From Allobosea sp. (GTDB lineage: Bacteria; Pseudomonadota; Alphaproteobacteria; Rhizobiales; Beijerinckiaceae), in the NCBI GenBank assembly GCA_024231975.1, contig JAAEQB010000118.1:20084-84083 (forward strand): a DNA stretch of 64,000 nucleotides, given 5' to 3'. The position numbers and the translations under genes are program-made. How positions within the stretch are numbered: position 1 is the stretch's first letter; every line of letters starts with the position of its first letter. This document shows, one piece after another, positions 17,983 to 26,116 of the stretch. The notes beneath the pieces are model-generated. The model searched no databases. It saw only the letters and a program-made list of their open reading frames with translations, and had not been told where the DNA came from.

Positions 17983-18510
17983 ATGGCTGGCCGGCACGGA
18001 CCGATCGATTTCACCCTCGCGGCAGCGCTCTCGCTGCTGATGCTGCTCCTGGTGCGTCCTGCCCAGGCGCGAGAGGTCGTCGACTTCCCCGATTATCGCT
18101 ACCAGCCCGGCACGATCCTGATCCGGACGGCCGAGCGCAAGCTCTACTACATCGCCGCGCCCGGCCAGGCGCTGCGCTACACCATCGCCGTCGGCAAGGC
18201 CGGCAAGCAGTGGCGCGGCGTCAAATATGTCGAGGAGCTCCAGGTCGATCCGGCCTGGAGCCCGCCAGCGGAAGTCAAGCGCGACAATCCGCGCCTGCCC
18301 GACGTGATCCCCGGCGGCGCCTCCAACAACCCGATGGGCGCGCGTGTCATCGGCCTCGGCCCGGGCGGGCAATACGCCATCCACGGCACCAATAACCCGC
18401 GCTCGGTCGGCACCGCCGCCTCCTATGGCTGTTTCCGCATGCACAACAGCGACGTGATCGATCTCTACGCCCGCGTCCGCATGGGCACGCCGGTGGTCGT
18501 GATGCCCTGA
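17983..18510 (+). CDS. L,D-transpeptidase (YkuD domain), exported
   Basis: A 175-residue periplasmic enzyme. A signal peptide covers residues 1-29 (ending RPAQA). The catalytic block is HGTNNPRSVGTAASYGCFRM, with His134 and nucleophile Cys150; the full HG-x(14)-SYGCFRM signature is intact. These enzymes form 3-3 peptidoglycan cross-links or attach proteins to peptidoglycan and are numerous in Rhizobiales. A GGGAGAAGG ribosome site precedes the ATG. Expression may depend on the two hairpins just upstream. Confidence 0.92.
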   Translation: MAGRHGPIDFTLAAALSLLMLLLVRPAQAREVVDFPDYRYQPGTILIRTAERKLYYIAAPGQALRYTIAVGKAGKQWRGVKYVEELQVDPAWSPPAEVKRDNPRLPDVIPGGASNNPMGARVIGLGPGGQYAIHGTNNPRSVGTAASYGCFRMHNSDVIDLYARVRMGTPVVVMP

Positions 18511-18546
18511 CAGCTGAAGCGAGGGCCCAGATCCTGCGCTGCTCCC

Positions 18547-19494
18547 CTAGATCGCGACGGGCGACAGCAGCGGCTGGCCGGCGAAGAACGCTTCGAGATT
18601 GGCGAGCAGCAGCTCCTGCTGCGCGATCTGCGCCGATTCGGCGTTCGCCGCGATATGGGGCGTCAGCACCGCGTTCTCCAGCGCCTTGAGCCGATCCGGA
18701 ACAAGAGGCTCGTGCTCGTAGACGTCAAGCGCCGCGCCCGCGATCCTGCCGTTCTCCAGGGCCTCGACCAGGGCTGCCTCATCGACGGCAATCCCGCGCG
18801 ATATGTTGACGAGATGGCCCTGTGGACCAAGAGCGCGCAGGACCTCGGCGTCGATCGCATGACGCGTCTCGCTGCTCGCGCGGACCGAGACCATCAGGAT
18901 ATCAGCCCATTCGGCAAGGCCGAGCAGGCTGTCGTGATACTGATAGGGCAACTCCGGCCGCGGCGAGCGGTTGTGATAGCCGATCGTCATGTCGAAGGCC
19001 GCGGCACGCGTCGCAATGCGCTGGCCGATGGCGCCTAGCCCGAAAATTCCAAGCTTGCGCCCTGCCAAACCCGGCACATGCGCCATGCGCTCGATCGCAT
19101 TGCCTTGCCAGCGGCCGGCCCGGAGGAAGCGTTCGGCGGCGCCGATCTGCCGGGCGCTCGCCAGCATCAACCCCACAGCGAATTCGGCGACGCTCGTCGC
19201 ATTGGCGTCGGCGGCATTGCTGACCAGGATGCCACGCGCCTTGGCGGCGGCCCGCTCGATCCCTTCATTGCCCGTGCCGTAGCAGGCGATGAGACCGAGA
19301 TTGGGCAAGGCTTCGATCAGGGCAGCGTCTGTTTTCAAGGAGCCGATCGTCAGGAGCACGCGCGCCGCTTCCGCCCCTGCGGGCAGCGCATCCGGCGCGG
19401 AATGGGACATCGGCCCCAGGACCTCGTACCGCTCCTCCAGGCGCGCGAGCAGGCGCGCCGGCATGCGTGGCGCCATCAGAATCGTCGGCTTCAT
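18547..19494 (-). CDS. D-2-hydroxyacid dehydrogenase (NAD(P)-dependent)
   Basis: A 315-residue dehydrogenase of the D-isomer-specific family. The nucleotide-binding motif is GLGAIGQRIA; the catalytic arginine is in NISRGIAVDEAAL, the glutamate in YEHEPLVP and the histidine in LTPHIAANAES. The branch looks like hydroxypyruvate/glyoxylate reductases. The start at 19494 was chosen because GGAGG lies 8 bases upstream; the frame stays open to 19575. The gene is convergent with the L,D-transpeptidase. The substrate is unknown. Confidence 0.9.
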   Translation of the reverse strand: MKPTILMAPRMPARLLARLEERYEVLGPMSHSAPDALPAGAEAARVLLTIGSLKTDAALIEALPNLGLIACYGTGNEGIERAAAKARGILVSNAADANATSVAEFAVGLMLASARQIGAAERFLRAGRWQGNAIERMAHVPGLAGRKLGIFGLGAIGQRIATRAAAFDMTIGYHNRSPRPELPYQYHDSLLGLAEWADILMVSVRASSETRHAIDAEVLRALGPQGHLVNISRGIAVDEAALVEALENGRIAGAALDVYEHEPLVPDRLKALENAVLTPHIAANAESAQIAQQELLLANLEAFFAGQPLLSPVAI

Positions 19495-19726
19495 GACTGA
19501 AAGACCTCCGAGGGAATGCTGCATCGCAGCACTTGCCAGCGCTGGCTTCAACAACCCTGGACGCCGGTCTGCCATATCGCGGATGCAACCCGGAAACGCA
19601 GAGGAATCGCTGGAGTTTTCGCGACTGCGCCTCTCGCCTGCGGCAAAAAAGCCGGATATCGTTTCCGAAGGCGTAACGCTGAGTCCAGCGCGCCTACGAA
19701 CCGATATGTCTTCAGAGGGGTACCCG

Positions 19727-20041
19727 ATGGATCATCTCGCCGACGTCAAGAAGTTCGCCAAGAAGCCTGTTAACGAGGCCGCCTTCGCCGGCATGAGCAA
19801 GGCCTATGCGCTGGTCATGAGCAAGCCCGACACCCGCTATGTCGCCTGCTCCGACCCAGCCGAACTCGACCGAGTCCGCGAGAACTTCCTGAAGAAGAAA
19901 CTCGGCCTGAAGAGCGCCGACCTCGACGCCTCCATCAAGGCGACCTGCGATCATATGAAGGTGGACAAGACCAAGTCGCGCCTGACCTTCTACTATCTGC
20001 TGGCCGAACATTACGGCAAGCTCGACGCCTTCGTGAAATAA
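19727..20041 (+). CDS. DUF2853 family protein
   Basis: A 104-residue small soluble protein, mostly helical, rich in lysine and alanine (DHLADVKKFAKKPVN at the N terminus). It resembles the DUF2853 family of uncharacterised alphaproteobacterial proteins. The ATG at 19727 follows AGAGGGG. It stands alone between divergent and convergent neighbours and has its own terminator downstream. The function is not known. Confidence 0.75.
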   Translation: MDHLADVKKFAKKPVNEAAFAGMSKAYALVMSKPDTRYVACSDPAELDRVRENFLKKKLGLKSADLDASIKATCDHMKVDKTKSRLTFYYLLAEHYGKLDAFVK

Positions 20042-20063
20042 GCCTGAAGCCGAGCCTGAATTG

Positions 20064-20095
20064 ATGGCGCCCCCCTCGGGCGCCATTCGTATTTT
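20064..20095 (+). terminator. Intrinsic terminator after the DUF2853 gene
   Basis: ATGGCGCCC-CCCTC-GGGCGCCAT is a perfect 9-base stem with a 5-base loop, followed by TCGTATTTTC. It sits 22 bases past the stop and also faces the convergent dioxygenase gene. Confidence 0.75.
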
Positions 20096-20206
20096 CAGGG
20101 CCGAGCCATCGGCTGTTCCCAGGGCGGCCCGAGCACCAGCGCCACATGGCCGTGCGGGCCGGTTGCCCGAGATCGCGATCCTGCGCTGCGCCCGGCGCCG
20201 CGCAGC

Positions 20207-21148
20207 TCAGTTCGAAAAGACCCGGTCGAGCGGCGGCAGAATGCGCAGCAGCTCGTCCTGCCGGTCCTGCAGGCTCGGCGGGAAGATCAGGCGCGTCCCC
20301 AGAGTCTCGCGGGTCTCGTCGATCAGGAAGCCCGGGCCGTCCGTCGCGATCTCGATCAGGATGCCGTCCGGACCGCGGAAATAGATCGACCGGAAGTAAT
20401 GCCGATCCTTGGCCGGGCTCGCGACGATCCCGAAGGTCTCCTGCAGCTTGCCCGCCATCACAGCGAGATCGGCCTCGTCCCTGGCGCGGAATGCGACGTG
20501 ATGGATCACGCCGGCCCCGAGCCTGGGGCGCGAGCGCCCGCCCCGCCGGTGCAGGCACAGCCGGCCGCCCGGGCCGCCATGCGCCGAGAAGACCAGCTGA
20601 TCGCTCGCGCTCGCGACTTCGGCGAAACCCAGCACCTGCGTGAGAAGCCGCGCCATCAGCTCGGTGCCGCGCAGGCTCAAGGTCACGCCGTGGAGCGCGC
20701 GGACGGCGAAGGCCTCGGGGATGTCGGGCGGCGACCAGGTCGTCGTCCCGGGAGCAAGCTCCGAGCCGATGAGGGCGAGCGGTGTCCGGTCGGGATCCTC
20801 CAGCATCAACTTGGGGCACCCGTCCGAGGTGCGCGTCTGCCGGCAAGGCACCTTGCAGGCGGCGAGCCGCGCCTCCCACCAGCCGATCGCCTCCGGCGCC
20901 ACCGCGAAGGAGACATATTCGGAGCTGCTGGAACGCCCGCTCGCGACCGCGCTCACCCAGGAGAAGAAGGACAAGCGGCTGCCGGGCGAACCCTCCTCGT
21001 CGCCATAGATCAGATGGTAGGCGCCGGGATCCTCATGGGTCACCGTCCGCTTCACCAGGCGCAGGCCGAGCACGCCCGTATAGAAGTCGAGATTGCATGA
21101 CGCATTCGTGGCGATTGCGGTGACATGGTGCAGTCCACGCCCAGTCAT
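20207..21148 (-). CDS. Ring-cleaving dioxygenase (glyoxalase superfamily, MhqO/PcpA-like)
   Basis: A 313-residue extradiol-type dioxygenase made of two glyoxalase modules. The iron ligands expected for this family fit LHHVTAIAT near residue 7, IHHVAFRA in the second module and the glutamate of LIEIATDGPGF. Relatives open hydroquinones or catechols, often as a detoxification step. It is a paralogue of the plus-strand gene at 22462, with the same N-terminal pattern. It transcribes away from the LysR gene. The substrate is unknown. Confidence 0.85.
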   Translation of the reverse strand: MTGRGLHHVTAIATNASCNLDFYTGVLGLRLVKRTVTHEDPGAYHLIYGDEEGSPGSRLSFFSWVSAVASGRSSSSEYVSFAVAPEAIGWWEARLAACKVPCRQTRTSDGCPKLMLEDPDRTPLALIGSELAPGTTTWSPPDIPEAFAVRALHGVTLSLRGTELMARLLTQVLGFAEVASASDQLVFSAHGGPGGRLCLHRRGGRSRPRLGAGVIHHVAFRARDEADLAVMAGKLQETFGIVASPAKDRHYFRSIYFRGPDGILIEIATDGPGFLIDETRETLGTRLIFPPSLQDRQDELLRILPPLDRVFSN

Positions 21149-21426
21149 CCTCGCGATCCTCCGCCTCGACGGTGTCGCCGATCAAACACGCGGGCGTGGC
21201 TGCAGTCTGTTCTGCCGCTAGCCCGAAAGGCGATTCCAGGGCATTTGCTGGGGAGCGTCTTGGACAAAGGCACGATCGTTTGCACCGGAGCGTCACGAAG
21301 CTCCGTTCGTGCCCGCATTCTAGTTCGAAAGACGGGAGCCGCTCAATCGGATGGCAGCACTCCAGGCCTCGCCGAGGGGTTGTTCGAAAACCGGTGGCGA
21401 CAAGTCCCACCCCGGGGGCCTGCGCC

Positions 21427-22329
21427 TCAGAGCGGATGCGTCTGCGTCACATGGATCTCGAAGAAATCGGAGAAGGTCGCGACGCGCAGCGGCAGGCGCT
21501 CATAGGGCGGATAGTAGAGCGTCAGCCAGAGCTCCTCCGGCCGCCAGGCCTCAAGCACCGGCACCAGACGTCGCGAGGCCAGCGCGTCGGCGACGATGAA
21601 GCGCGGTAGCAGCGCGACGCCCTCACCATTGACGGCGAGCTCGGCCAGCAGGTCGCCGCTATCGGCCCGGAAGCGGCCGGCCGCCCGCACCAGGCTGCGC
21701 TCCACCCCGTGCCGCAGCTCCCAGCCCTCGCCGGCAGGCTCGCCGCCATAGGCGAGCAGCTCGTGCTCGGAGAGGTCGTCTGGGCTTTGCGGCGTGCCGC
21801 GCCCCAGCAGATAGGACGGCGCGGCGACCAGCAGCCGCGGCACCGGGCAGAGCTTGCGCCAGATCGTCGACTTGTCGGTCGGCATGCCCGAGACGCGAAT
21901 GGCGAGATCGGCGCCGCCGTCGAGGATGTCGACGAAGGCATCGGTCAGGCTCAGCGCCACCCGGACGGAGGGATGGGCCAGCCCGAACTGCGTCAACACC
22001 GAGGGCAGCACCTTGAGCCCGAGCGAGAGCGGCGCCGCGATGCGCAGGGTGCCCGCGACCAGCCCATGGGTTTCACGGGTCTCCTGTATCGCCCGCGCCA
22101 GCCCGGCGGTGAGCGGGCGCACGCGCTCGGCATAGAGCGCCCCGGCCGCCGTCAGCGCTACCGTGCGCGTCGTGCGGATGAAGAGCTGCACGCCGAGCCG
22201 GGCCTCCAAGGCGGCGACAGCGCGCGTGGCAGCGCTCGGCGTCATGCCCAGAGCGGCCGCGGCCGCGGCGAAGCCGCGCTTGTCGGCCACTGCCAAGAAG
22301 ACCCGGACCGCCTCCAGTTCGCCGATCAC
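21427..22329 (-). CDS. LysR-family transcriptional regulator
   Basis: A 300-residue LysR protein starting at GTG (22329), with GGAGAG just upstream. The N-terminal HTH reads FAAAAAALGMTPSAATRAVAAL, and the effector domain follows with SLGLKVLPSVL. It is divergent from the MhqO-like dioxygenase, across an intergenic region full of palindromes, so it probably controls that gene and the MhqD-like hydrolase. The inducer is unknown; quinones or phenols are an inference from the targets. Confidence 0.9.
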   Translation of the reverse strand: MIGELEAVRVFLAVADKRGFAAAAAALGMTPSAATRAVAALEARLGVQLFIRTTRTVALTAAGALYAERVRPLTAGLARAIQETRETHGLVAGTLRIAAPLSLGLKVLPSVLTQFGLAHPSVRVALSLTDAFVDILDGGADLAIRVSGMPTDKSTIWRKLCPVPRLLVAAPSYLLGRGTPQSPDDLSEHELLAYGGEPAGEGWELRHGVERSLVRAAGRFRADSGDLLAELAVNGEGVALLPRFIVADALASRRLVPVLEAWRPEELWLTLYYPPYERLPLRVATFSDFFEIHVTQTHPL

Positions 22330-22340
22330 AGGCGCTCTCC

Positions 22341-22385
22341 ATTATCGCGATAATCGCAATAATAAGCTGATGAATACAGCTATTC
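22341..22385. promoter_or_regulatory. Stack of palindromes between LysR and the dioxygenase
   Basis: ATTATCGCGATAAT (22341-22354) is a perfect palindrome, with a similar ATAATCGCAATAAT (22350-22363) overlapping it. AGCTG-N7-CAGCT (22365-22381) and GAATA-N4-TATTC (22372-22385) follow. The AT-rich block stands out from the GC-rich surroundings and is the likely operator and promoter region. Confidence 0.6.
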
Positions 22386-22461
22386 AAGCAATGGCTGGGT
22401 TGGCCCATCTTCCTGATCACGCCGGGCAGGAACCCTGGCGAAGACATTCGGAGACAGAGTC

Positions 22462-23394
22462 ATGCTCAAGCAGATCAAGGGTCTTCACCACGTCACCTCG
22501 ATGGCCGCGGACGCCCAGGTCAACAACAGCTTCTTCACGCACACGCTCGGCCTGCGCCGGGTCAAGAAGACCGTCAATTTCGACGCGCCGGACGTCTATC
22601 ACCTCTATTACGGCGACGAGATCGGCACGCCCGGCACGGTGATGACCTATTTCCCCTTCCCGCACATCGCCAGGCGGCGGTCCGGCATCGGCGAGGTCGG
22701 CGAGACCCAGTTCGCCGTCGCCCCCGAGGCGCTCGCCTATTGGAAAGAGCGCCTCGACAAGGCTGGCGTCGCCGGGCTCGGCGAAACCGAGCTGTTCGGC
22801 GAGAAGCATCTGCGTTTCCAGGGGCCGGATGGCGACAGCTTCTCTCTGGTCGGCATCGCCGGCGACACGCGCGCGCCCTTCGCCGGTGGGCCGGTTCCCT
22901 CCGCCGAGGGCGTCCACGGCTTCCGCGGCGTGACCCTGCGGCTGCGCGACGAGGGGGCGACGGGCGAATTGCTGAAGTTCATGAACTACGAGGTGGTCGA
23001 CAGGCAGGGTGCGGTGACGCGCTATGCCGTGCCCGGCGGCAACGGAGCCGACATCGTCGACGTCGAGACGCTGCCCGGTGGCGACAACGCCCGGCAGGGC
23101 GCCGGCTCGGTGCACCACGTCGCCTTCGCTGTCGCCGACAAGGCCGCGCAGGCCGAAGTCCGCAAGGCCCTGATGGACACCGGCTACCAGGTCACCCCGC
23201 AGATCGATCGCGACTACTTCTGGGCGATCTATTTCCGAGCTCCCGGCGGCGTGCTCTTCGAGATCGCCACCAACGAACCCGGCTTCACCCGGGACGAGGA
23301 CACCGCCCATCTCGGCGAGGCGCTGAAGCTGCCGCACCAGCATGCCCATCTGCGTGCCCAGCTCGAGCGCATCCTGCCGCCGATCCAGAACTGA
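22462..23394 (+). CDS. Ring-cleaving dioxygenase (glyoxalase superfamily, MhqO-like)
   Basis: A 310-residue two-module extradiol-type dioxygenase. Expected iron ligands are in LHHVTSMAADAQ (N-terminal module), VHHVAFAVAD and the glutamate of LFEIATNEPGF (C-terminal module). It is followed after 61 bases by an MhqD-like hydrolase on the same strand. In Bacillus, MhqO and MhqD are co-regulated members of the hydroquinone/quinone stress regulon (controlled by MhqR). Here the nearby regulator is LysR type. A role in hydroquinone or quinone detoxification is inferred from that pairing. Confidence 0.87.
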   Translation: MLKQIKGLHHVTSMAADAQVNNSFFTHTLGLRRVKKTVNFDAPDVYHLYYGDEIGTPGTVMTYFPFPHIARRRSGIGEVGETQFAVAPEALAYWKERLDKAGVAGLGETELFGEKHLRFQGPDGDSFSLVGIAGDTRAPFAGGPVPSAEGVHGFRGVTLRLRDEGATGELLKFMNYEVVDRQGAVTRYAVPGGNGADIVDVETLPGGDNARQGAGSVHHVAFAVADKAAQAEVRKALMDTGYQVTPQIDRDYFWAIYFRAPGGVLFEIATNEPGFTRDEDTAHLGEALKLPHQHAHLRAQLERILPPIQN

Positions 23395-23455
23395 GCCGAT
23401 CGTGCGACCCGTCCCCCTGCGGCGGGTCGCCCCGCAAGCCCGCAAGGAGATCGCG

Positions 23456-24085
23456 ATGAGCACCCAGTCGCACGTGCCGTCAGACACGAATGCCTATCAC
23501 CACTACGCCAAGCCGGCCGCACCCGGCGCGCCGCTGGTCTTCGCCTTCCACGGCACCGGCGGAGACGAGCGCCAGCTCTCCGGCCTCGTCTCGCAGATCG
23601 CTCCGCAGGCCGGGATCATCGCGCCGCGCGGCGACGTCTCCGAGCATGGCGCCGCCCGCTTCTTCCGCCGGACCGGCGAAGGCGTCTATGACATGGCCGA
23701 CCTTGCCGAGCGCACGCGCAAGATGATCGGCTTCGTCCGCGCCCATCGCGCCGCCAATCCCGGCGCCAAGGTCTATGGAATCGGCTATTCCAACGGGGCG
23801 AACATCCTCGCCTCCGTGATCTTCGCCGCCCCGGAGCTGTTCGATCGTGTCGTGCTGATGCACCCGCTGATCCCGTTCGAACCGGCGCCGCAGCCGGGCC
23901 TGTCGACGGTCGAGGTGTTGATCACGGCGGGGCAGCGCGATCCGATCTCGCCCGCTGCGCTCACCGAGCAGCTCGAACGCTGGCTCACCAGCCAGGGCGC
24001 CGGGGTCGAGACGGTCTGGCACCCGGGCGGCCACGAGATGCGCGAGGCCGAAATCGTCGCTGCGGCGCGTTTCCTGTCCGCCTAG
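23456..24085 (+). CDS. Alpha/beta hydrolase, MhqD-like (phospholipase/carboxylesterase family)
   Basis: A 209-residue serine hydrolase. The oxyanion stretch is FAFHGTGGDERQ, the nucleophile motif is GYSNGANI, the aspartate is in ITAGQRDPISP and the histidine in HPGGHEM. Length and motifs match B. subtilis MhqD. A clear ribosome site (AAGGAGAT) precedes the ATG. It probably shares a transcript with the dioxygenase upstream and may process a ring-cleavage product or a quinone adduct. Confidence 0.87.
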   Translation: MSTQSHVPSDTNAYHHYAKPAAPGAPLVFAFHGTGGDERQLSGLVSQIAPQAGIIAPRGDVSEHGAARFFRRTGEGVYDMADLAERTRKMIGFVRAHRAANPGAKVYGIGYSNGANILASVIFAAPELFDRVVLMHPLIPFEPAPQPGLSTVEVLITAGQRDPISPAALTEQLERWLTSQGAGVETVWHPGGHEMREAEIVAAARFLSA

Positions 24086-24094
24086 ATCATCGCT

Positions 24095-24116
24095 ACCGCG
24101 TCCGAACGTACGCGGT
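24095..24116. terminator. Hairpin between convergent genes
   Basis: ACCGCGT-N8-ACGCGGT is a perfect 7-base stem filling the gap between the hydrolase and AraC stop codons. There is no T run; it may act on both transcripts. Confidence 0.45.
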
Positions 24117-25070
24117 TCAGGAGGGCGGATACCCGCCCTCGCTGATCCGCAGATTCTTCTGATTGCGGCGCCAGGCGCCGGGGCTTGTCCCGGTGAGCTG
24201 CCGGAAGACCCGGGTGAAATGGCTCTGATCGCCGAAGCCGCACATCAGGGCGATATCAGACAAAGGAAGATGCTGCTGGGAGAGATGCTTCTTGGCCTCG
24301 GTTATCCTTAGCTGCATCAGATAGCGTTGCGGAGCGACCCCGGTGCTCTGGCGAAAGGCCCGGGCAAAATGGCTCGGCGTCAGCCGGCACTCGCTCGCCA
24401 CCTGCGCGATCGTCAGATTAGACGCCAGGCGCATCGTCATGATCTCCCTGGCGCGGCGCAGCTGCCAGGCGGCGAGCTGCCCGAACCGGGCGGAGGGATC
24501 GGTTTCAAGCCCGCCATAGGCCTGTGCGAAATGGGTCAGCAGGCTGATCGCGATCTGGTCGATCAGCAGTTGGTTCGCGCCGGCCGAGAGCGAGGCGTGG
24601 AGCAGGGCATGCGACAGACCCCAGAGGACCTCGTCGCGCGCATCCTTCTCCCAGCGCAGGCTCGCAGCGACGCGGCCGCCATGCTGCGCGGCGATCGTCG
24701 CGACGGCGTCCGACGGAACATAGAACTGAAGTGCTTCGAACCGGCCCTTGAATTGCCATTGTGGCCCCTCGCGCAGGTCGACGACATTCACTGACCGGGC
24801 GAGGAAGGTGCCCGAACGTTGCCTTTCGCCGCCGCGCCAGCAGGCATGATCATCGAGGTCCTCGACCTGGTAGAGGATCGAGAAGGCACTCTCCTCGGGC
24901 GGGGGACCGGTGCGCTCCCGGAAGCGGCGCCCGCAGGAGAGCCGGGTCGCGGCCAGCCCGATCTGCCCGTCCAGGCGGAACTCGGAGAGCAGACCTGCTT
25001 CCATGCCGAAGTGATCGGCGGTGCGCTGGCCGTAAAACCCCTTTGAATCCAGCGCGGTCGAAAGCTCCAT
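24117..25070 (-). CDS. AraC-family transcriptional regulator
   Basis: A 317-residue regulator. The C-terminal DNA-binding domain has both helix-turn-helix units: LTIAQVASECRLTPSHFARAF and, after KKHLSQQHLPLSDIA, the second with GFGDQSHFTRVFRQLTGTSPG. The N-terminal 200 residues show no known sensor motif. The start at 25070 follows GGGAG; the frame stays open to 25196 but that extension is arginine-rich and looks non-coding. It lies 218 bases from the YcaC-like gene on the same strand. Confidence 0.87.
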   Translation of the reverse strand: MELSTALDSKGFYGQRTADHFGMEAGLLSEFRLDGQIGLAATRLSCGRRFRERTGPPPEESAFSILYQVEDLDDHACWRGGERQRSGTFLARSVNVVDLREGPQWQFKGRFEALQFYVPSDAVATIAAQHGGRVAASLRWEKDARDEVLWGLSHALLHASLSAGANQLLIDQIAISLLTHFAQAYGGLETDPSARFGQLAAWQLRRAREIMTMRLASNLTIAQVASECRLTPSHFARAFRQSTGVAPQRYLMQLRITEAKKHLSQQHLPLSDIALMCGFGDQSHFTRVFRQLTGTSPGAWRRNQKNLRISEGGYPPS

Positions 25071-25287
25071 AGCGCCACTCCCGGCAGCCGCATCGCCCTT
25101 GCGTCGCAGCCGCTGCTCTGCAAATCCGATCGTCCGGGCGCGGCAACAGCCGGCCGCCCGGATCGTCGGCACATGATCATCATGCACGACCGGCAACAGG
25201 TAGGCGACCGTCGCCGCGCCTGCCAGGGTTCAGAGAGAGGCGCGACCGAGACGGCCGGGCATGCCGACCGGACTTACCCGACGTGGC

Positions 25288-25977
25288 TCAGTTTACCACC
25301 GTGGCGGGGTTCGGGCCGATGCGCTCGCCATGGGTGACCCGCTCGGCCGCGCCGTGGACCATGGTGTAGGCGTAGTCGACGCCCATGCCGTAGGCGCCGG
25401 AATGCTCCTTCACGATCGCCATGACGGCGTCGTAAGTGTCGCGATGGGCCCAGTCGCGCTGCCATTCGAGCAGGACCTGCTGCCAGGTCACCGGCACGCA
25501 GCCGGCCTGGACCATGCGGTCCATGGCGTATTTGTGCGCGTCGCTGGAGGTGCCGCCGGAAGCGTCCGCCACCATGTAGATCTCGTAGCCGCCCTCCAGC
25601 ATGGCGCAGAGCGCGAAGGTGGTGTTGCAGACCTCGGTCCAGAGCCCGGAGACCACGACCTTCTTGCGGTTGTTGGCGGCGAGCGCGTCGCGGACGTTCT
25701 GGTCGTCCCAGGAGTTCATCGAGGTGCGCTCGAGGATCTTGTTCTCGGGGAAGACCGAGAGCAGCTCGGGATAGGTGTGGCCGGAGAAGCTCGTGGTCTC
25801 GACCGTGGTGATCGTGGTCGGGACGTTGAAGACCTTGGCGGCCTTGGCCAGGCCGACGACGTTGTTCTTCAGCACCTGCCGGTCGATCGACTGGACGCCG
25901 AACGCCATCTGCGGCTGCTGGTCGATGAAGATCATCTGGCAGTTCTTGGGCGTCAGGACTTGCTGATAGTTGGACAT
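25288..25977 (-). CDS. Isochorismatase-fold hydrolase, YcaC-like
   Basis: A 229-residue cysteine hydrolase of the isochorismatase superfamily. The catalytic triad is visible: Asp19 (IFIDQQ), the lysine of NRKKVVVSG (105-106) and Cys117 (WTEVCNTTF). The overall sequence resembles YcaC, a multimeric amidohydrolase of unknown natural substrate, and carries the extra C-terminal segment found in that branch (YAYTMVHGAAERVTHGE). It is monocistronic between the AraC gene and the porin gene. Confidence 0.88.
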   Translation of the reverse strand: MSNYQQVLTPKNCQMIFIDQQPQMAFGVQSIDRQVLKNNVVGLAKAAKVFNVPTTITTVETTSFSGHTYPELLSVFPENKILERTSMNSWDDQNVRDALAANNRKKVVVSGLWTEVCNTTFALCAMLEGGYEIYMVADASGGTSSDAHKYAMDRMVQAGCVPVTWQQVLLEWQRDWAHRDTYDAVMAIVKEHSGAYGMGVDYAYTMVHGAAERVTHGERIGPNPATVVN

Positions 25978-26116
25978 GATGGTCTCCGGATCGCGATCCG
26001 ATGGTCAGAAGCGCCGGGCCGGCGCCAGGCATCAAGCAGCATTATCGCTGGCAGGATGATCTTCGGATTGTCGTTCTGCGGCGCTGGTTGACGATTTTCA
26101 CGGTCATCCCCGGCGC

